From Haberlea rhodopensis (lineage: Eukaryota > Streptophyta > Magnoliopsida > Lamiales > Gesneriaceae): 64,000 bases of DNA. This document shows, piece by piece, positions 47,546-58,713 of the stretch. The notes below the pieces were generated by a model, which saw only the letters and a program-made list of their open reading frames with translations, did not search any database and was not told the DNA's origin. Numbering within the stretch: the first letter of the stretch is position 1; every line of letters begins with the position of its first letter. The position numbers were made by a program, and so were the translations under genes. The DNA is taken from NCBI GenBank assembly GCA_907163345.1, contig CAJQUN010000132.1, positions 744,001 to 808,000 of the forward strand, written 5' to 3'.

Positions 47546-47712
47546 CTTAGTTCCAAAAGTGGAGATATCGTGGAACTTTATCTCCTTTGATGTGTGGCTA
47601 CCTGGGATGGTTCTACACACTTACATGAATCCATATTAGAAGCCAATAAATGAACCACTACCAAAAACATCATCATTTAGAACAAAATCCCAAAACCCAC
47701 ATTTTTAGCCTT

Positions 47713-47930
47713 GCGATCGATCGATCCCTAAGCCATGATCGATCGCTAAGTGGAGAAAATTTAGGCATCCAAGCACTGCCTCCACCGATCGATCGAGATT
47801 TTGTCTCGATCGATCGAGACATCACACTTCGATCGATCGGAACTTTTTCCCGATCGATCGGTGAGCTCGTTTCAAGCCTTGTTCAGGCTCTGCCCTGCTC
47901 GATCGATCGGACCCATTTTTTGATCGATCG
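47713..47930. repeat. Phased GATCGATC array, gypsy I LTR (8 sites)
   Basis: Cores at 47715, 47737, 47787, 47808, 47831, 47852, 47901 and 47922 (steps 22, 50, 21, 23, 21, 49, 21). CACTGCCTCC (about 47775) and CTGCCCTG (about 47890) precede pairs. Confidence 0.92.
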
Positions 47931-48747
47931 AGCAGCCCTGTTCCTGCGAGAAACTTCCAAGTATGAGCTTCCAACAACACCTTAACTCACATACAACCAA
48001 GATCAACCACCCAACACATCATTAAACCCACAAAACAACATGAAAATACATCCCCCAAACATAAACAACATGTTGGACCAAGATCCACCCTTTTAACCCC
48101 AAAAGAAAGCAAGCTACAAACTCAACCAAAACCCAACAAGACTTCACCATAATGAAAGCTTACCACTTGAGCTTTAAGTTTTTAGGAAGAACTCCCAAAA
48201 GACCCCTTTTTCAAAGCTTTCTCCTCCTCTCTTGTTTCAGAAACAAAAATGGGAGTTTTTGGATGAATGGAGGGGGTTGTAGGGACATAAAGTTGATAGA
48301 GAGGGGTGATGGGATATAAAGGTATGTGCAAGTGGCTCCCTTGCCATACATGGGATTTAAATGTGTATCAAAACACAAGTATGATGCATAAAATACCCCA
48401 ACATGATATTTTAAAAGCATTTTACCACCATGCACCAAAATCACCATTAAAATCATGCTTTACCAAAAATTACAAACCAACACATTTAAACCATTATAAC
48501 ACCCAATTTCCCAACATGTATAACATGAACCCTGAAATGCTCTACCGGGTCACGCCTACTATGTGACAAGCATTTCACCAAGATAATTAGTCCCAACACA
48601 TAATCTAATTATCACCATAAGATCACATAAACATAATTAATGCCCAAATTGCAATTAATTATTTCGGGGATATCACAATACTCCCCTACTTATAAGATTT
48701 CGCCCTCGAAATAGCATGCACTTACCCAAATCGAAACTAAACATAAT

Positions 48748-50465
48748 TCACATACCAGAGAATAGTTCTGGGTAGTGCTGCACCATATGCTGCTCCGTCT
48801 CCCACGTGGCCTCCTCGACACCCCTGCGATCCCACTGTACCTTTACCATTGGTATCACTTTGTTCCGAAGCCTGCGATCAGCCCTATCCAGAATCCTGAC
48901 TGGCCGTTCCTCATAGGATATATCAGAATCTAACTGAACCTCAGAAGGCTGCAATACATGCGACGGATCCGGCTCATACTTCCGCAGCATAGATACATGA
49001 AACACGTCGTGAATACCAGACAACGACTGTGGCAATGCCAAACGGTAAGCCAAGGTACCGATGCGCTGTAAAATCTCATACGGTCCCACATACCTTGGGG
49101 ATAATTTACCACGCATACCAAACCGAACCACACCCCTGAAGGGTGAGATATTCAAAAAGACCCTGTCTCCTAACTGAAACTCCAACGGTCTCCGTCGTTT
49201 GTTCGCATAGGTTGCCTGCCTGTCCTGGGCTGCCTTCATTTTTGGACGGATAACATTTACCTTATCCTCCATCTCCCAAATTAGTTCGGGTCCTCCCACT
49301 GCTTTACTGGTCAAGTCATCCCAGTATAATGGCGACCTACAAGGCCTACCATACAAAGCCTCAAACGGAGCCATCTGAATACTCGCCTGATAGCTGTTGT
49401 TGTATGAATATTCTACCAAGGGCAAGGAATCGTGCCATGAGGCATCAAACTCCAACACACAAGCTCGTAGCATGTCCTCGAGTGTCTGTATAGTACGCTC
49501 AGTTTGACCGTCCGTCTGGGGATGATATGTCGTACTCAATCTCACCTCAGTACCCAATGCTGACTGAAGACCTCCCCAGAAATGAGATGTAAACCGCGGG
49601 TCTCTGTCCGACACAATAGATACTGGAATCCCATGTAGTCTCACTATGTCCCGGACATACAATTGAGCCATCCTCAAGTATGTGTAATTCATACAGTAGG
49701 GGATGAAGTGAGCTACCTTTGTGGATGCTAAATCGGCTACTATGAGCTCGCTCTAAGATTCCTCTACGCAACTCCGGCATACATGGGACTACCCATCGGT
49801 TACCGAGTCTCAACGAACCATCCTCAGCCACTCTGAACTTCGAGGCTGCCCCTGAAGTGCCAATGATGACCATATCTGAATCCATCATCTGTCCTCTGAG
49901 CTCTCCTGATATGCTCATAGATATCTGGCTCAGCCAATAAGGTTGATACATGCACAGGCAATGTATCTACGTCGAAGTCATAGCCCAGATGGCAATATGA
50001 AGTCATCATAGCCGACAAATGCATGACCTCCTCAGCAGTGCTCTTCACCTTCCGACTCAAGGCGTCTGCTGTCAAGTTCACCTTCCCCGGATGATACTCA
50101 ATCTCACAGTCATAGTCTTTGAGCAAATCCATCCATCTCCTCTGACGCATATTCAATTCCGCCTGAGTGAACAGGAATTTCAGGCTCTTATGATCCGTGT
50201 ATATGGTAAAAGATGTACCATACAGGTAGTGCCTCCAAATCTTCAGGGCAAAGATAATAGCTGCCAACTCCAAATCATGAACTGGGTATCTAGCCTCATG
50301 CGGCTTCAACTGCCTCGATGCATAAGCTACCACGTGCTTATCTTGCATCAGTACACATCCCAAGCCCTGAAGTGATGCGTCAGTATATAGAACAAACCTC
50401 TTGTTCTCCGAGGGAATCACCAATACAGGTGTCGTGGTCAACCGGTGCTTCAACTCTTGGAAGCT
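48748..50465 (-). pseudogene. Gypsy I pol fragment: RNase H, integrase, chromodomain
   Basis: RNase H is at 50465 to about 49870 (YTDASLQGLGC, TIYTDHKSLKF, ADALSRK). A frameshift lies near 49860. The upstream integrase ends at RAHSSRFSIH. Near 49722 the sequence jumps directly to KVAHFIPY, so the integrase zinc motif and first catalytic aspartate (about 300 bp in relatives) are deleted. From 49692 the core continues open (SDRDPRF, HPQTDG) to the chromodomain (VKVQWDRRG, EEATWE) and stop near 48748. It cannot integrate. Confidence 0.88.
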
Positions 50466-52016
50466 TGATAGGCTTAGATTTTGAGTGTTTTTAGCTGTAA
50501 TTCTTCCCATTTTTCGTACTTTTTCCTGGATGATATTATGCTTTTTGGTGTTTATTTGTCTATTTCAGGAAAATTAGTTGGAAATGGAAGAAATGAGCTA
50601 AACTGAAGAAAAATGGCGAAATCGAGGCGAGAAAGAGTTGAAATTGAGGAAGTTGGATTTTCGGAGTCTCGATCGATCGAGATATTCTCGATCGATCGAG
50701 CCAGGCAGTGTGCTGAGAAGAAAATAATTAGAAGTCTCGATCGATCGAGATTATCTCTCGATCGATCGACCAAGGCAGAAACTTCAGAGCCAATTTTATC
50801 GAAGGCTCGATCGATCGGAAGGAAATCTCGATCGATCGAGCGAGGCAGTGAGTTTCAAAGGCTGACGTGAACAGTGCACCGATCGATCGGACGCAATTCT
50901 CGATCGATCGATACGCAAATCCGGGAAAATCTTATCTTCCATTTTTGAATGGATTTTCGGGGGATAAAAGGAAATATCATTTCCATACAAGACATACATC
51001 ATATCAGATGCCAATCCTCTCGAAAATAAGGAACCCTAGCCACCGCCTAGCGCCGCCAAAGGAGATTCAGTCTCCGTTCTTCGTCCAAAGTCGAGCCAAT
51101 CCATTCCGGAGTGCAAGGAAGGAGCAAGAGAAGAGATTTCGGTGCTACGCACGGATTTATTCCGCCGTTTATCATATTTCTAGACTCTAATCTATTTCAT
51201 TTTGATTTCCAATTGATGTTTTTGAGGTCGAGAGACGATTAAACTCTTTTGTATTTGATTTGAAATATTTATAGTTTATTTTATCGAGTTTTAGTTTCGT
51301 TGTGTTTGATTATTGATTCAATTGTGGTTGAGTGCATTGATTACTATTGTTCATAAATTAATTGCTTGTGTAGATCAAAGCGTAGCTAACTTTGATTGAA
51401 TCTGAGAGTTATAACCGAGATCGAGAGATAACGTTGTAACACGCTCTATTAATTTATGATGTATGTTACGATTGAGATCGAGAGATGATATCGCATATGT
51501 GAGAACTTTGAATCGAGAGATTTAGAGTAACAAGGTTTTGATGATTTATGCAATATCGAATTAGTAAATAGGTGCACGAGAGTGACTTATTCTAATTTAA
51601 TGTTAGTTTCTTTACAGCTCGAGAGAGTGTATCGAATAATAGGGAAAACCTTTCACCTTTAGAATCAATTGGTTGATAATTTGCTTATTCAAATGAATCA
51701 TTAAAGATAGCACGGTTAAACGAAGAGCTTGATAAATTTCTCGAGCAACTTACCTTTGCATATCCGGAACCATTCATTTTATTGTTTCTTGTTTATTTTT
51801 CGGTCCTTAGTTCAAGTTGGCATTAGATAATCACCTTTGAAATCGTAGGCTAAATATAATTTTATTAATCTTATTTGGTACTTATACGTTAGTCCCTGTG
51901 GATTCGACAACCCTTACTTAATTTTCACTATAATAAAACTTGACAACCGTGTACTTGCGGTATAATCGCTTCACACTATTCTTTGAAATATTAATTGTTT
52001 AAAAATAAAGCGGTCA
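50466..52016 (+). repeat. Element K 5' LTR (about 1551 bp)
   Basis: Starts TGATAGGCTTAG and ends near GCGGTCA, just before the primer site. The end is inferred, since no second LTR is present. Contains eight palindromes but no GTACGT inverted repeat and no GCCGC block. Confidence 0.8.
50668..50910. repeat. Phased GATCGATC array, element K LTR (8 sites)
   Basis: Cores at 50671, 50690, 50739, 50760, 50809, 50830, 50881 and 50902 (steps 19, 49, 21, 49, 21, 51, 21). The arms are extended to CTCGATCGATCGAG; 50668-50681 and 50687-50700 form a perfect 14-bp stem with a 5-base loop. AGGCAGTG (about 50702, 50843) and AGGCAGA (50772) follow pairs. Confidence 0.93.
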
Positions 52017-52022
52017 AGTTTT

Positions 52023-52040
52023 TGGCGCCGTTGCCGGGGA
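52023..52040 (+). other. Primer binding site of element K (tRNA-Asp type)
   Basis: TGGCGCCGTTGCCGGGGA, the site typical of Athila/Tat/Ogre elements. Confidence 0.92.
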
Positions 52041-52297
52041 CTAATCTGTATAATATCATACGAGATTAGTTAATTGTAATTTAGCCAATTCTTTATTATT
52101 TCGATTTGTTTTATTTCTTTGTTTTTGTTAGTTGATTTTTTTTTATTTTTGATTTGTGTATTTTGTTGTCTCCTTTTGTCTGTTTTGTACAAGAATCGTT
52201 TCTCTAGTGCATGCTCAGAAGATAGGAGCCCATTCTCGAGCCTTTCGATCCGGAAATAGAAAGAACTCTACTTAGGCGATTATGAGAAGTTCGAGCG

Positions 52298-53450
52298 ATG
52301 GCAGATAATAATGAAGCACAGAACCCAAGGTCATTTGTCCAGTATTATGAGGCCGACGATTCAAGCGAACAACTTTGAGATCAAGCCGGCGATTATACAA
52401 ATGATACAGCACTCGGTTATGTTTGAGGGAGCGGCCACGGACGACCCGAATAATCACATCTCCAACTTTTTGGAGATTTGTGACACGTTCAAACATAATG
52501 GCGTCTCCGACGACGCCATCAGGTTAAGACTTTTCCCTTTTTCATTACGAGACAAAGCTAAGTCATGGTTGAATTCACTACCTGCAGGTTCTATAACAAC
52601 ATGGGAGGGGATGAGGAAAGCGTTTTTATCAAAGTACTGTCCCCCTTCCAAGACGGTGAAGATGCGGAACGATATCACAACTTTTGGGCAGTTTGACCCC
52701 GAGACGTTATATGAAGCGTGGGATCGTTTTAAAGAATTGTTGAGGAGATGCCCACACCACGGTCTACCCATTTGGTTGCAGGTACAAACTTTCTATAATG
52801 GTTTATTTTCTTCTAACCGTTCGATGATAGATGCAGCATCTGGGGGATCAATAATGAGGAAGACACCGGAAGAGACATACAACCTATTGGAAGAAATGGC
52901 GTGCAACAGCCACCAGTGGCAGTCAGAGAGGAACACGCCACAGAAACCAGTAGGAGTCCATCAAGTGGATGAAATTGCTACCATTTCGGCTCAGTTAGAA
53001 GCTATGAATAGGAAGATAGATAGCATGGGTGTAGCAGCAATGCAAGCTCAAGCTCTCTGCTGTGATTTGTGTGGAGGCGGTCATCCAAGCATCGAGTGCC
53101 AGGCAAGTAACCCATTCTTGCAAACTAATGAAGTGGTGAATTTTGTAGGTAACAGGCCACCCAACAATCCGTACTCAAACTCATACAACCCGGGGTGGAG
53201 GAATCATAACAATTTTAGGTGGTCCAACAAAGAGAAGATGTTAAATCCACAGCTACAATCGGGAGGATCGAATAAACCGAGTATGGAAGAGCTAATAGCC
53301 AAGTTCATAGCATCAACTGAATCCAGGATGACAACTCAGGATGCAGCAATAAAGAACTTGGAAGTGCAAGTGGGTAAGCTCGCATCATTAATTTCGGGAC
53401 AAACGCAGGGCACAATCACAATTGGAACAGTGAAGAATCAAAACGAGTAA
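52298..53450 (+). pseudogene. Element K gag
   Basis: ATG at 52298 (MADNNEAQNPRSF), the Athila-style start. A frameshift near 52345 moves into the long frame that follows with TIQANNFEIKPAI. The capsid-like part has DDPNNHISNFLEICDTF, LRLFPFSLRDKAKSWL, FLSKYCPPSKT and ETLYEAWDRFKELLRRCP. A zinc motif CDLCGGGHPSIEC is at about 53070. The frame ends at TAA 53448-53450, where CAA is expected, and continues in frame into the protease region. Confidence 0.88.
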
Positions 53451-54800
53451 GCAAAGGCCATTGAATTAAGGAGTGGAAAAGAGTTAAGACCACAAGCTGA
53501 AGAAGAAGAAGAGAGTCGTGGAGAGGCACCTGAAGGCAAGGATAAGACTAAGGAAAAGGCAACGGAGAAATGTAAGAATTCTAACACTACACCAATCACA
53601 CACACTGATAGGATAGTAATTCCTCCCCCATTTCCCGCAGCTTTGAAAAAGGCTAAGATGGACGCAGAATTTGGTAAGTTTCTTGAAGTATTTAAGAAAC
53701 TACATATTAATATTCCATTCGCTGATGCTTTACTTAAAATGCCTAGTTATGCTAAGTTTTTGAAGGAAATTCTGTCGAATAAGCGAAAGTTGGGCGAATA
53801 TGAAACTGTAAGTTTGACGGAGGAGTGCTCAGCAATTGTGCAAAATAAAATGCCTCCAAAGTTAAAAGACCCAGGGAGTTTTACTATACCGTGCATTATA
53901 GGATCGGTATCTTTTACAAAGTCATTATGTGATTTGGGTGCTAGTATAAATTTAATGCCATTTTCTATTTTCAGGAAGTTGGGGCTAGGAGAGCCAAAAC
54001 CTACTAAGGTTTCACTACAATTAGCAGATCGATCATTGAAGACGTCTTAGTCAAAGTGGATAAATTCATCTTTCCCGTTGATTTTCTGGTACTTGATATG
54101 GAAGCAGATTCAGAGACACCACTGATTTTGGGTCGACCATTCTTAGCAACGGGAAAAAGCAATAATCGATGTGCAACAAGGGAAGTTGGTCCTCCGAGTA
54201 GGGGAGGATCAAGTTACTTTTAATGTTTTCAAAGCACTTAAACATCCACACGGCGAACAAATGTGTTTCAGTATAGATATTATTGATATTCTGACAGATG
54301 ATTTATTGCAAGATACATTCAAGGATAACATGGAAGCATGCCTAGTGGAAGTTGATGAACAACATTGCAAGGAAGACATCGAGAGTATAGCTTTTATGAA
54401 CAACACCAGTCCATACATGAAGCGAGCCACTGAGAATCTTGGAGAGTTGGGAAAAAGAGATATTAAACCTCAAAAGCCATCAATTGAAGAGTCACCTAAT
54501 CTTGAGCTCAAACCTCTTCCATCACATCTCAAGTATATTTTCTTAGATGCTGAAAGATCTTTACCAATCATTATTTCTTCGTCTTTGACAGGTGATAATG
54601 AGGAAAAGCTTCTGAAAGTCCTTCAGGAGCACAAGAAAGCATGGATGGAAGATATCAGATATCAAATGAATTAGCCCATCGGTCTGCATGCATAAAATTC
54701 TTATGGAGGACACATTCAAGGCCGTGGTTCAACCTCAACGTCGTCTTAATCCAAAAATGCAAGAGATAGTCAAAGCTGAGGTGATGCATCTTTTTTGGAA
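53451..54800 (+). pseudogene. Element K protease and start of RT
   Basis: Same frame as gag to about 54047. The protease core is CDLGASINLMPFSIFRKLGL (about 53930-53990). A short deletion near 54035 removes part of it and shifts the frame. LILGRPFLATG (about 54125) is the second protease signature; a further frameshift follows. From 54171 the linker and RT entry (LKPLPSHLKYIFL, EKLLKVLQEHKKAW) is open to 54674. Fragments of the RT start (QPQRRLNP, about 54735) survive to about 54800. The catalytic palm is absent. Confidence 0.85.
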
Positions 54801-54947
54801 TATGAAATAAAATCATATGTGAACAAAGCATACTCTTCGTCTCTTTGAACTCAAATGAATCCCATTTTGTTCATCTTGGTGATCTGCATATGTCAAAGTA
54901 AAATTACATGAGCGTTATAAGTAGTGATACACATAATTTTTTTTTTG

Positions 54948-56457
54948 TTATGATGAAGAAATCAAAATATCTCTCATTTTATGTTGCGTTATTTGGTAAT
55001 AACACTTCTTGTAAACGACATTTTTAGTATATACACCAGAGCGTCGTTCTAATTTGCCATCTTTTACCAAGATTTTTGTGCATTGTTGTGAAACTCCTCT
55101 TGATAGTGCTACATATAGTTGACGATGACTGAAGACATGACTTCGCAGAAACATGCCGACATTTGGTATTGTTTCCCCTGTGCTTTGTTTATTGTGAGAG
55201 CAAAACTCAATCTTATTGGGAATTGTTTGCGAGTCAACTCGAATTGTAATCCTGAGTTATCTTCACTTTTCAAAGGCATTCGATGCATAAAATATCTTAT
55301 ACTCTTGTGAGGTCCTGTTATGATCTCTGTATCAATAAAGATTCTTCCCATATTGCGACATATTAACCTTATATCATTACATAGTCCAAGTTCAGGTGCA
55401 ACATTTCTCAATAGCATAATAGGACAACCAATTTTCAAAACAATTTTATATGGTGGCAACCCGCTTGGACTAAGAGAGTTTAAAAACTCTTCTTGGAAAA
55501 GGTGGTTGTCTTGTTCTACAAAATCCCAAGATGTGTACTCTTTTTCTTCACCAGGAAATATTGAAATGAGGATATGGTTAATTTTATCGACATCGACATT
55601 CATGGGTGTAATAATGGCTCTGTTAACCATATAATTTGCATCATTCACATAATTTATCATATTTGAAAAAATGTAGTCAAGCAATTGGTAAATTGATTGT
55701 TCATCTTCCCAAGGTATGATTATCGATTCTGGTAATTGTATAAAATCACCATTTACTGTAGGTTGCAGTCCATCACCTATATGCAGAAGTAATTGAGCAA
55801 AATCGACATCTTGTGTAGATCTCATATTTTGATGAAGGTGGATAACATTGACAGAATTCCAAAATATCGATCTCGAAATGCTTGCAGCAATTTGTTCCCA
55901 TATCGATCCTCGTTTAATAACCGGTAGCACTTGGCGAAAGTCACCACCAAAAACAATATTTTTTCCTCCAAATGGCAATGTGTTTTCCATAATATCTTGA
56001 AAGGTTTTGTTGACAGATTCGAAAGCATAACGATTAGCCATCGGAACCTCATCCCACAATATAGTTGATGCACGCCTTATTAAATCGGCAAGATCCTTCT
56101 GCTTTTCAATTTTTCAAAGCGTTTCTGATGTTGGCCTAAGTGGAATTTCGAAACGTGAATGTGTTGTTCTTCCACTAGGTAATAATGTTGCGGCTATTCC
56201 AAAAGTTGCTACCGCAATTACAATTTTACCATTCTTTTTCAGATGAGCTATTATAGAGCGGTATAAGAAAGTTTTTTCAGTTCCTCTCGGACCGTCGATG
56301 AAATTTTTTTTGAATGATTGCACAAAATGTTATGGATAATAGAATCAAACGCCAATCTTTGTTGAGAATTCAAAAATTGAATAGAGATCAAATCTTCCTC
56401 TGAAATTGGAATAGAAACCTCATCTTCCATTATCCTAGGGAGTGGGAAGTCATCCAA
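54948..56457 (-). pseudogene. Helitron-type PIF1 helicase fragment
   Basis: Minus-strand C-terminal helicase as found in Helitron Rep/Hel proteins, which unwind DNA in rolling-circle transposition. Motifs in order: LNSQQRLAFDSI; Walker A decayed to GPRGTEKT (56300; the usual form is GPGGTGKT); Walker B-like WDEVPMA; FGGDFRQVLPV; GLPPYKIVLKIGCPIMLLRN; TINKAQGK and LYVALSRG. A frameshift in an A run near 56330, a TGA at 56116-56114 and a frameshift near 55140 break it. No Rep domain is in the window. No Helitron ends were identified, so its borders with elements K and G are unresolved. Confidence 0.88.
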
Positions 56458-56797
56458 AAACTATACATGTGACGCCCGGGAATTAAGGGTGTAAATCCCG
56501 GTGTGGTAATGATCCTTAATGGATTTTTAATTGTGGAAATTACGAATTAATTGCTGTGTTGGGACTCCCGAGGATTTTAAATCCGGTATTTGGAGTCGTT
56601 GGATCCAAGGGTTGATATTGTATTATCATCGTGGTGATAAACCTTGGAATTTGGTTTTTGGTGGGATTTGGGGTCTGCAGTGCTTTGAGTTGGGGCTGGT
56701 AATGAAAATTGAGATTGAGAGATAATTATTGAACACAGATGGTTTTTAATGAGTCGTGATGTATTTGTGGAAGACTTGGGATTTTTGAGACTTGGTA

Positions 56798-56807
56798 CTA
56801 TATATAC
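56798..56807 (+). promoter_or_regulatory. TATA box of element G 5' LTR
   Basis: CTATATATAC, in the same block as the solo LTR; a CT-rich stretch follows about 40 bp later. Confidence 0.7.
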
Positions 56808-57155
56808 CAAGTGGACTCGGTGTTCGGTCATTGCACGAACTCTTCCCTCTATCTCTCCTCTCTCTCTCTCTCTCTCGCGCTCAACCCTTTCCCCAACCCT
56901 TCCCTTTTTCTCCCATGAGCAAATATTGATGGAGGCTTGATTTCGGGGCCGGATTTCTAGAAGAAAGTTGATAATTTGGTGTTTGGTAAGGATTGGAGAT
57001 GGGTTTGAGTTTTTGAATTTTAAAGATTTTTGGATTTGGGTGTTAAAGGAGGTTGTATGGCTCCTTGTTGAGGATTTATGATGTATGGGGTGTGGGGATT
57101 ATTGTTTTGGAAAATTTTGCAAGAAAAACGCCATTTTTGACTGGAACAGGTCGAG

Positions 57156-57484
57156 GCGATCGATCCCTAGGGCGGGGCGATCGATCGTCGCGTCGTTTGT
57201 AAAATTTTAAGGAAGATGAACAGTGAGGCGATCGACCGCCTCAAATGAAGCGATCGATCGCCAAGGGCAGTGGCCATTTTAAACATTGAAGCAATCGATC
57301 GCTTCAAACGTAGCGATCGACCGCTTCAAACGTAGCGATCGATCGCTTCAAAAGTAGCGATCGATCGCATGGAGGCAGTGTCTAAAATACGTTGTGAGGC
57401 TATCGATCATCTATGATGAAGCGATCGATCGCCCATACCTATTTTTCAGAGGCGATCGATCGCCTGGGATGAAGCAATCGATCG
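57156..57484. repeat. Phased GATCGATC array, element G 5' LTR (12 sites)
   Basis: Cores or one-base variants at 57158, 57179, 57230, 57252, 57293, 57315, 57337, 57359, 57401, 57423, 57454 and 57476. Steps 21, 51, 22, 41, 22, 22, 22, 42, 22, 31 and 22. GGGCAGTGG (about 57264) and AGGCAGTG (about 57373) are the tags. Confidence 0.93.
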
Positions 57485-57716
57485 CCAGTGCCAGTTTTGT
57501 GGGAATTATATCGTGTTGAGTTTTCGATGCATGCTTTGCCCGGGTCTTTTAAAATGGTTAATCGTCATTGATTGATGATATATTTGGGGATTGTAAACGT
57601 GCTTGGGCACGTGATGGCATGCTTATAATTAATTGTGAATTATTAATTGTGTTTAGCACATAATTCATCGGTCACGGGACCAAGGCAAGGTTGGATTCGA
57701 ACTACGGAATTATAAG

Positions 57717-57731
57717 GTACGTATAACGTAC
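57717..57731. promoter_or_regulatory. GTACGT...ACGTAC inverted repeat, element G 5' LTR
   Basis: Six-base arms, three-base loop. Confidence 0.6.
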
Positions 57732-58701
57732 GAGCATAGTCTTTTATATTATTGCAATTGTTGAATGCATGGTATATTATGTTTGCAATAAATGGATAGG
57801 CATTGGGAATTATATGGTGCCGCTTTTGAGCGAGCAATGATTGGGATGTTGTCGCTATTGAGTGAACATCGGTTATGACGCCGCTGCTGTTGAGCGTGCG
57901 TGAGGTTAAAATGCCGCTATTGTGGAGCGAGCGATGAAATAGAACTATGGAACCATTACTTAGACATATGTGATATATATGGTCCTTCATTTAATGACTT
58001 AATCATATTTGATTATGAAACTGGTATGGTAGGAATAGTTTTAGTTAATCAATGTGGTGATTAACTAGTTTTGGGAATTTGATTGTTTTGGTTAGAACAG
58101 GAACAGTACGGGGGATCCTAAGTGGTATCGATACTATACAGGGTGTATCTTTTACATTACAGTTTTATATTCTATAAATTATGTACTGTGATTATTGGAA
58201 TGGTGGTATTGGTATGCTCACATCGTGTGGGGGCTGTCTCTGTTGGGGCAGGTTGAACAGGTACAGCGGTAGCTCCGGAGTTGAGACCGAGCTATGGATT
58301 GGAGGTGCTTCCAGGACCAGTGACGTTATTGAGCACAGTATTTTATATATTAGATACACATACATTCATTTGATGCTCGCATGTGAGCACTGTTAGATGT
58401 GTATATGGTTTGTATAAAAAGGCAATGACCTTTCTCTTTTCATTCATATGTTGCATGCAATTAATGTGAGGAATTTCTAAATGAATTGAGAACATGTTAG
58501 TGTATTATAATGGTGCATGCTATGTAAGTGGATTTGATTGGGGAAATAGGACATTACATCGTTTAATGTAAGAAATTTTATTATTGGCATGATATGCTAT
58601 GGTAGCAAGGGGTTCTTTCCCCCTGATTATATGATTCTATGCACCAATACATGGGTTAATACATTAATAACTGGCTAAGGGCACGGGGGTCCTTACATTA
58701 G

Positions 58702-58713
58702 TGGTATCATAGC
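58702..58713 (+). other. Primer binding site of element G, one mismatch
   Basis: TGGTATCATAGC, one base different from the usual TGGTATCAGAGC. Confidence 0.85.

Larger units (their letters stand above)
46592..48677 (-). repeat. Gypsy I 3' LTR (2086 bp)
   Basis: TGTAAGGACCCTAG...GATATCACA. Contains a long GCCGC/CGCTTCG block (about 47100-47320), a 29-bp minisatellite, the GTACGT inverted repeat and eight palindromes. Its first bases match gypsy B. Confidence 0.92.
46592..50465 (-). mobile_element. Gypsy I: chromovirus, 3' part only
   Basis: Inserted in gypsy H's 5' LTR (left flank ACTTT). A 3' LTR, chromodomain, integrase core and RNase H are present, then element K interrupts at 50466 inside the RNase H/RT region (SFQELKHRL). 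The remaining RT, gag and 5' LTR must lie right of the window. Confidence 0.88.
50466..54800 (+). mobile_element. Element K: Athila-like Ty3/gypsy, truncated in RT
   Basis: Plus-strand element inserted in gypsy I (left flank AAGCT). 5' LTR, aspartate-tRNA primer site, gag, protease and the first part of RT are present. It loses similarity at about 54800 and has no 3' LTR, so it is truncated. Primer site and gag type place it in the Athila/Tat group, not with the chromoviruses. Confidence 0.87.
56468..58697 (+). repeat. Element G 5' LTR (2230 bp)
   Basis: TGTGACGCCCGGG...GTCCTTACA, same length and layout as the solo LTR. Order: TATA, palindrome array, GTACGT inverted repeat, GCCGC/AGCGA block (about 57810-57935). 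Confidence 0.93.
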
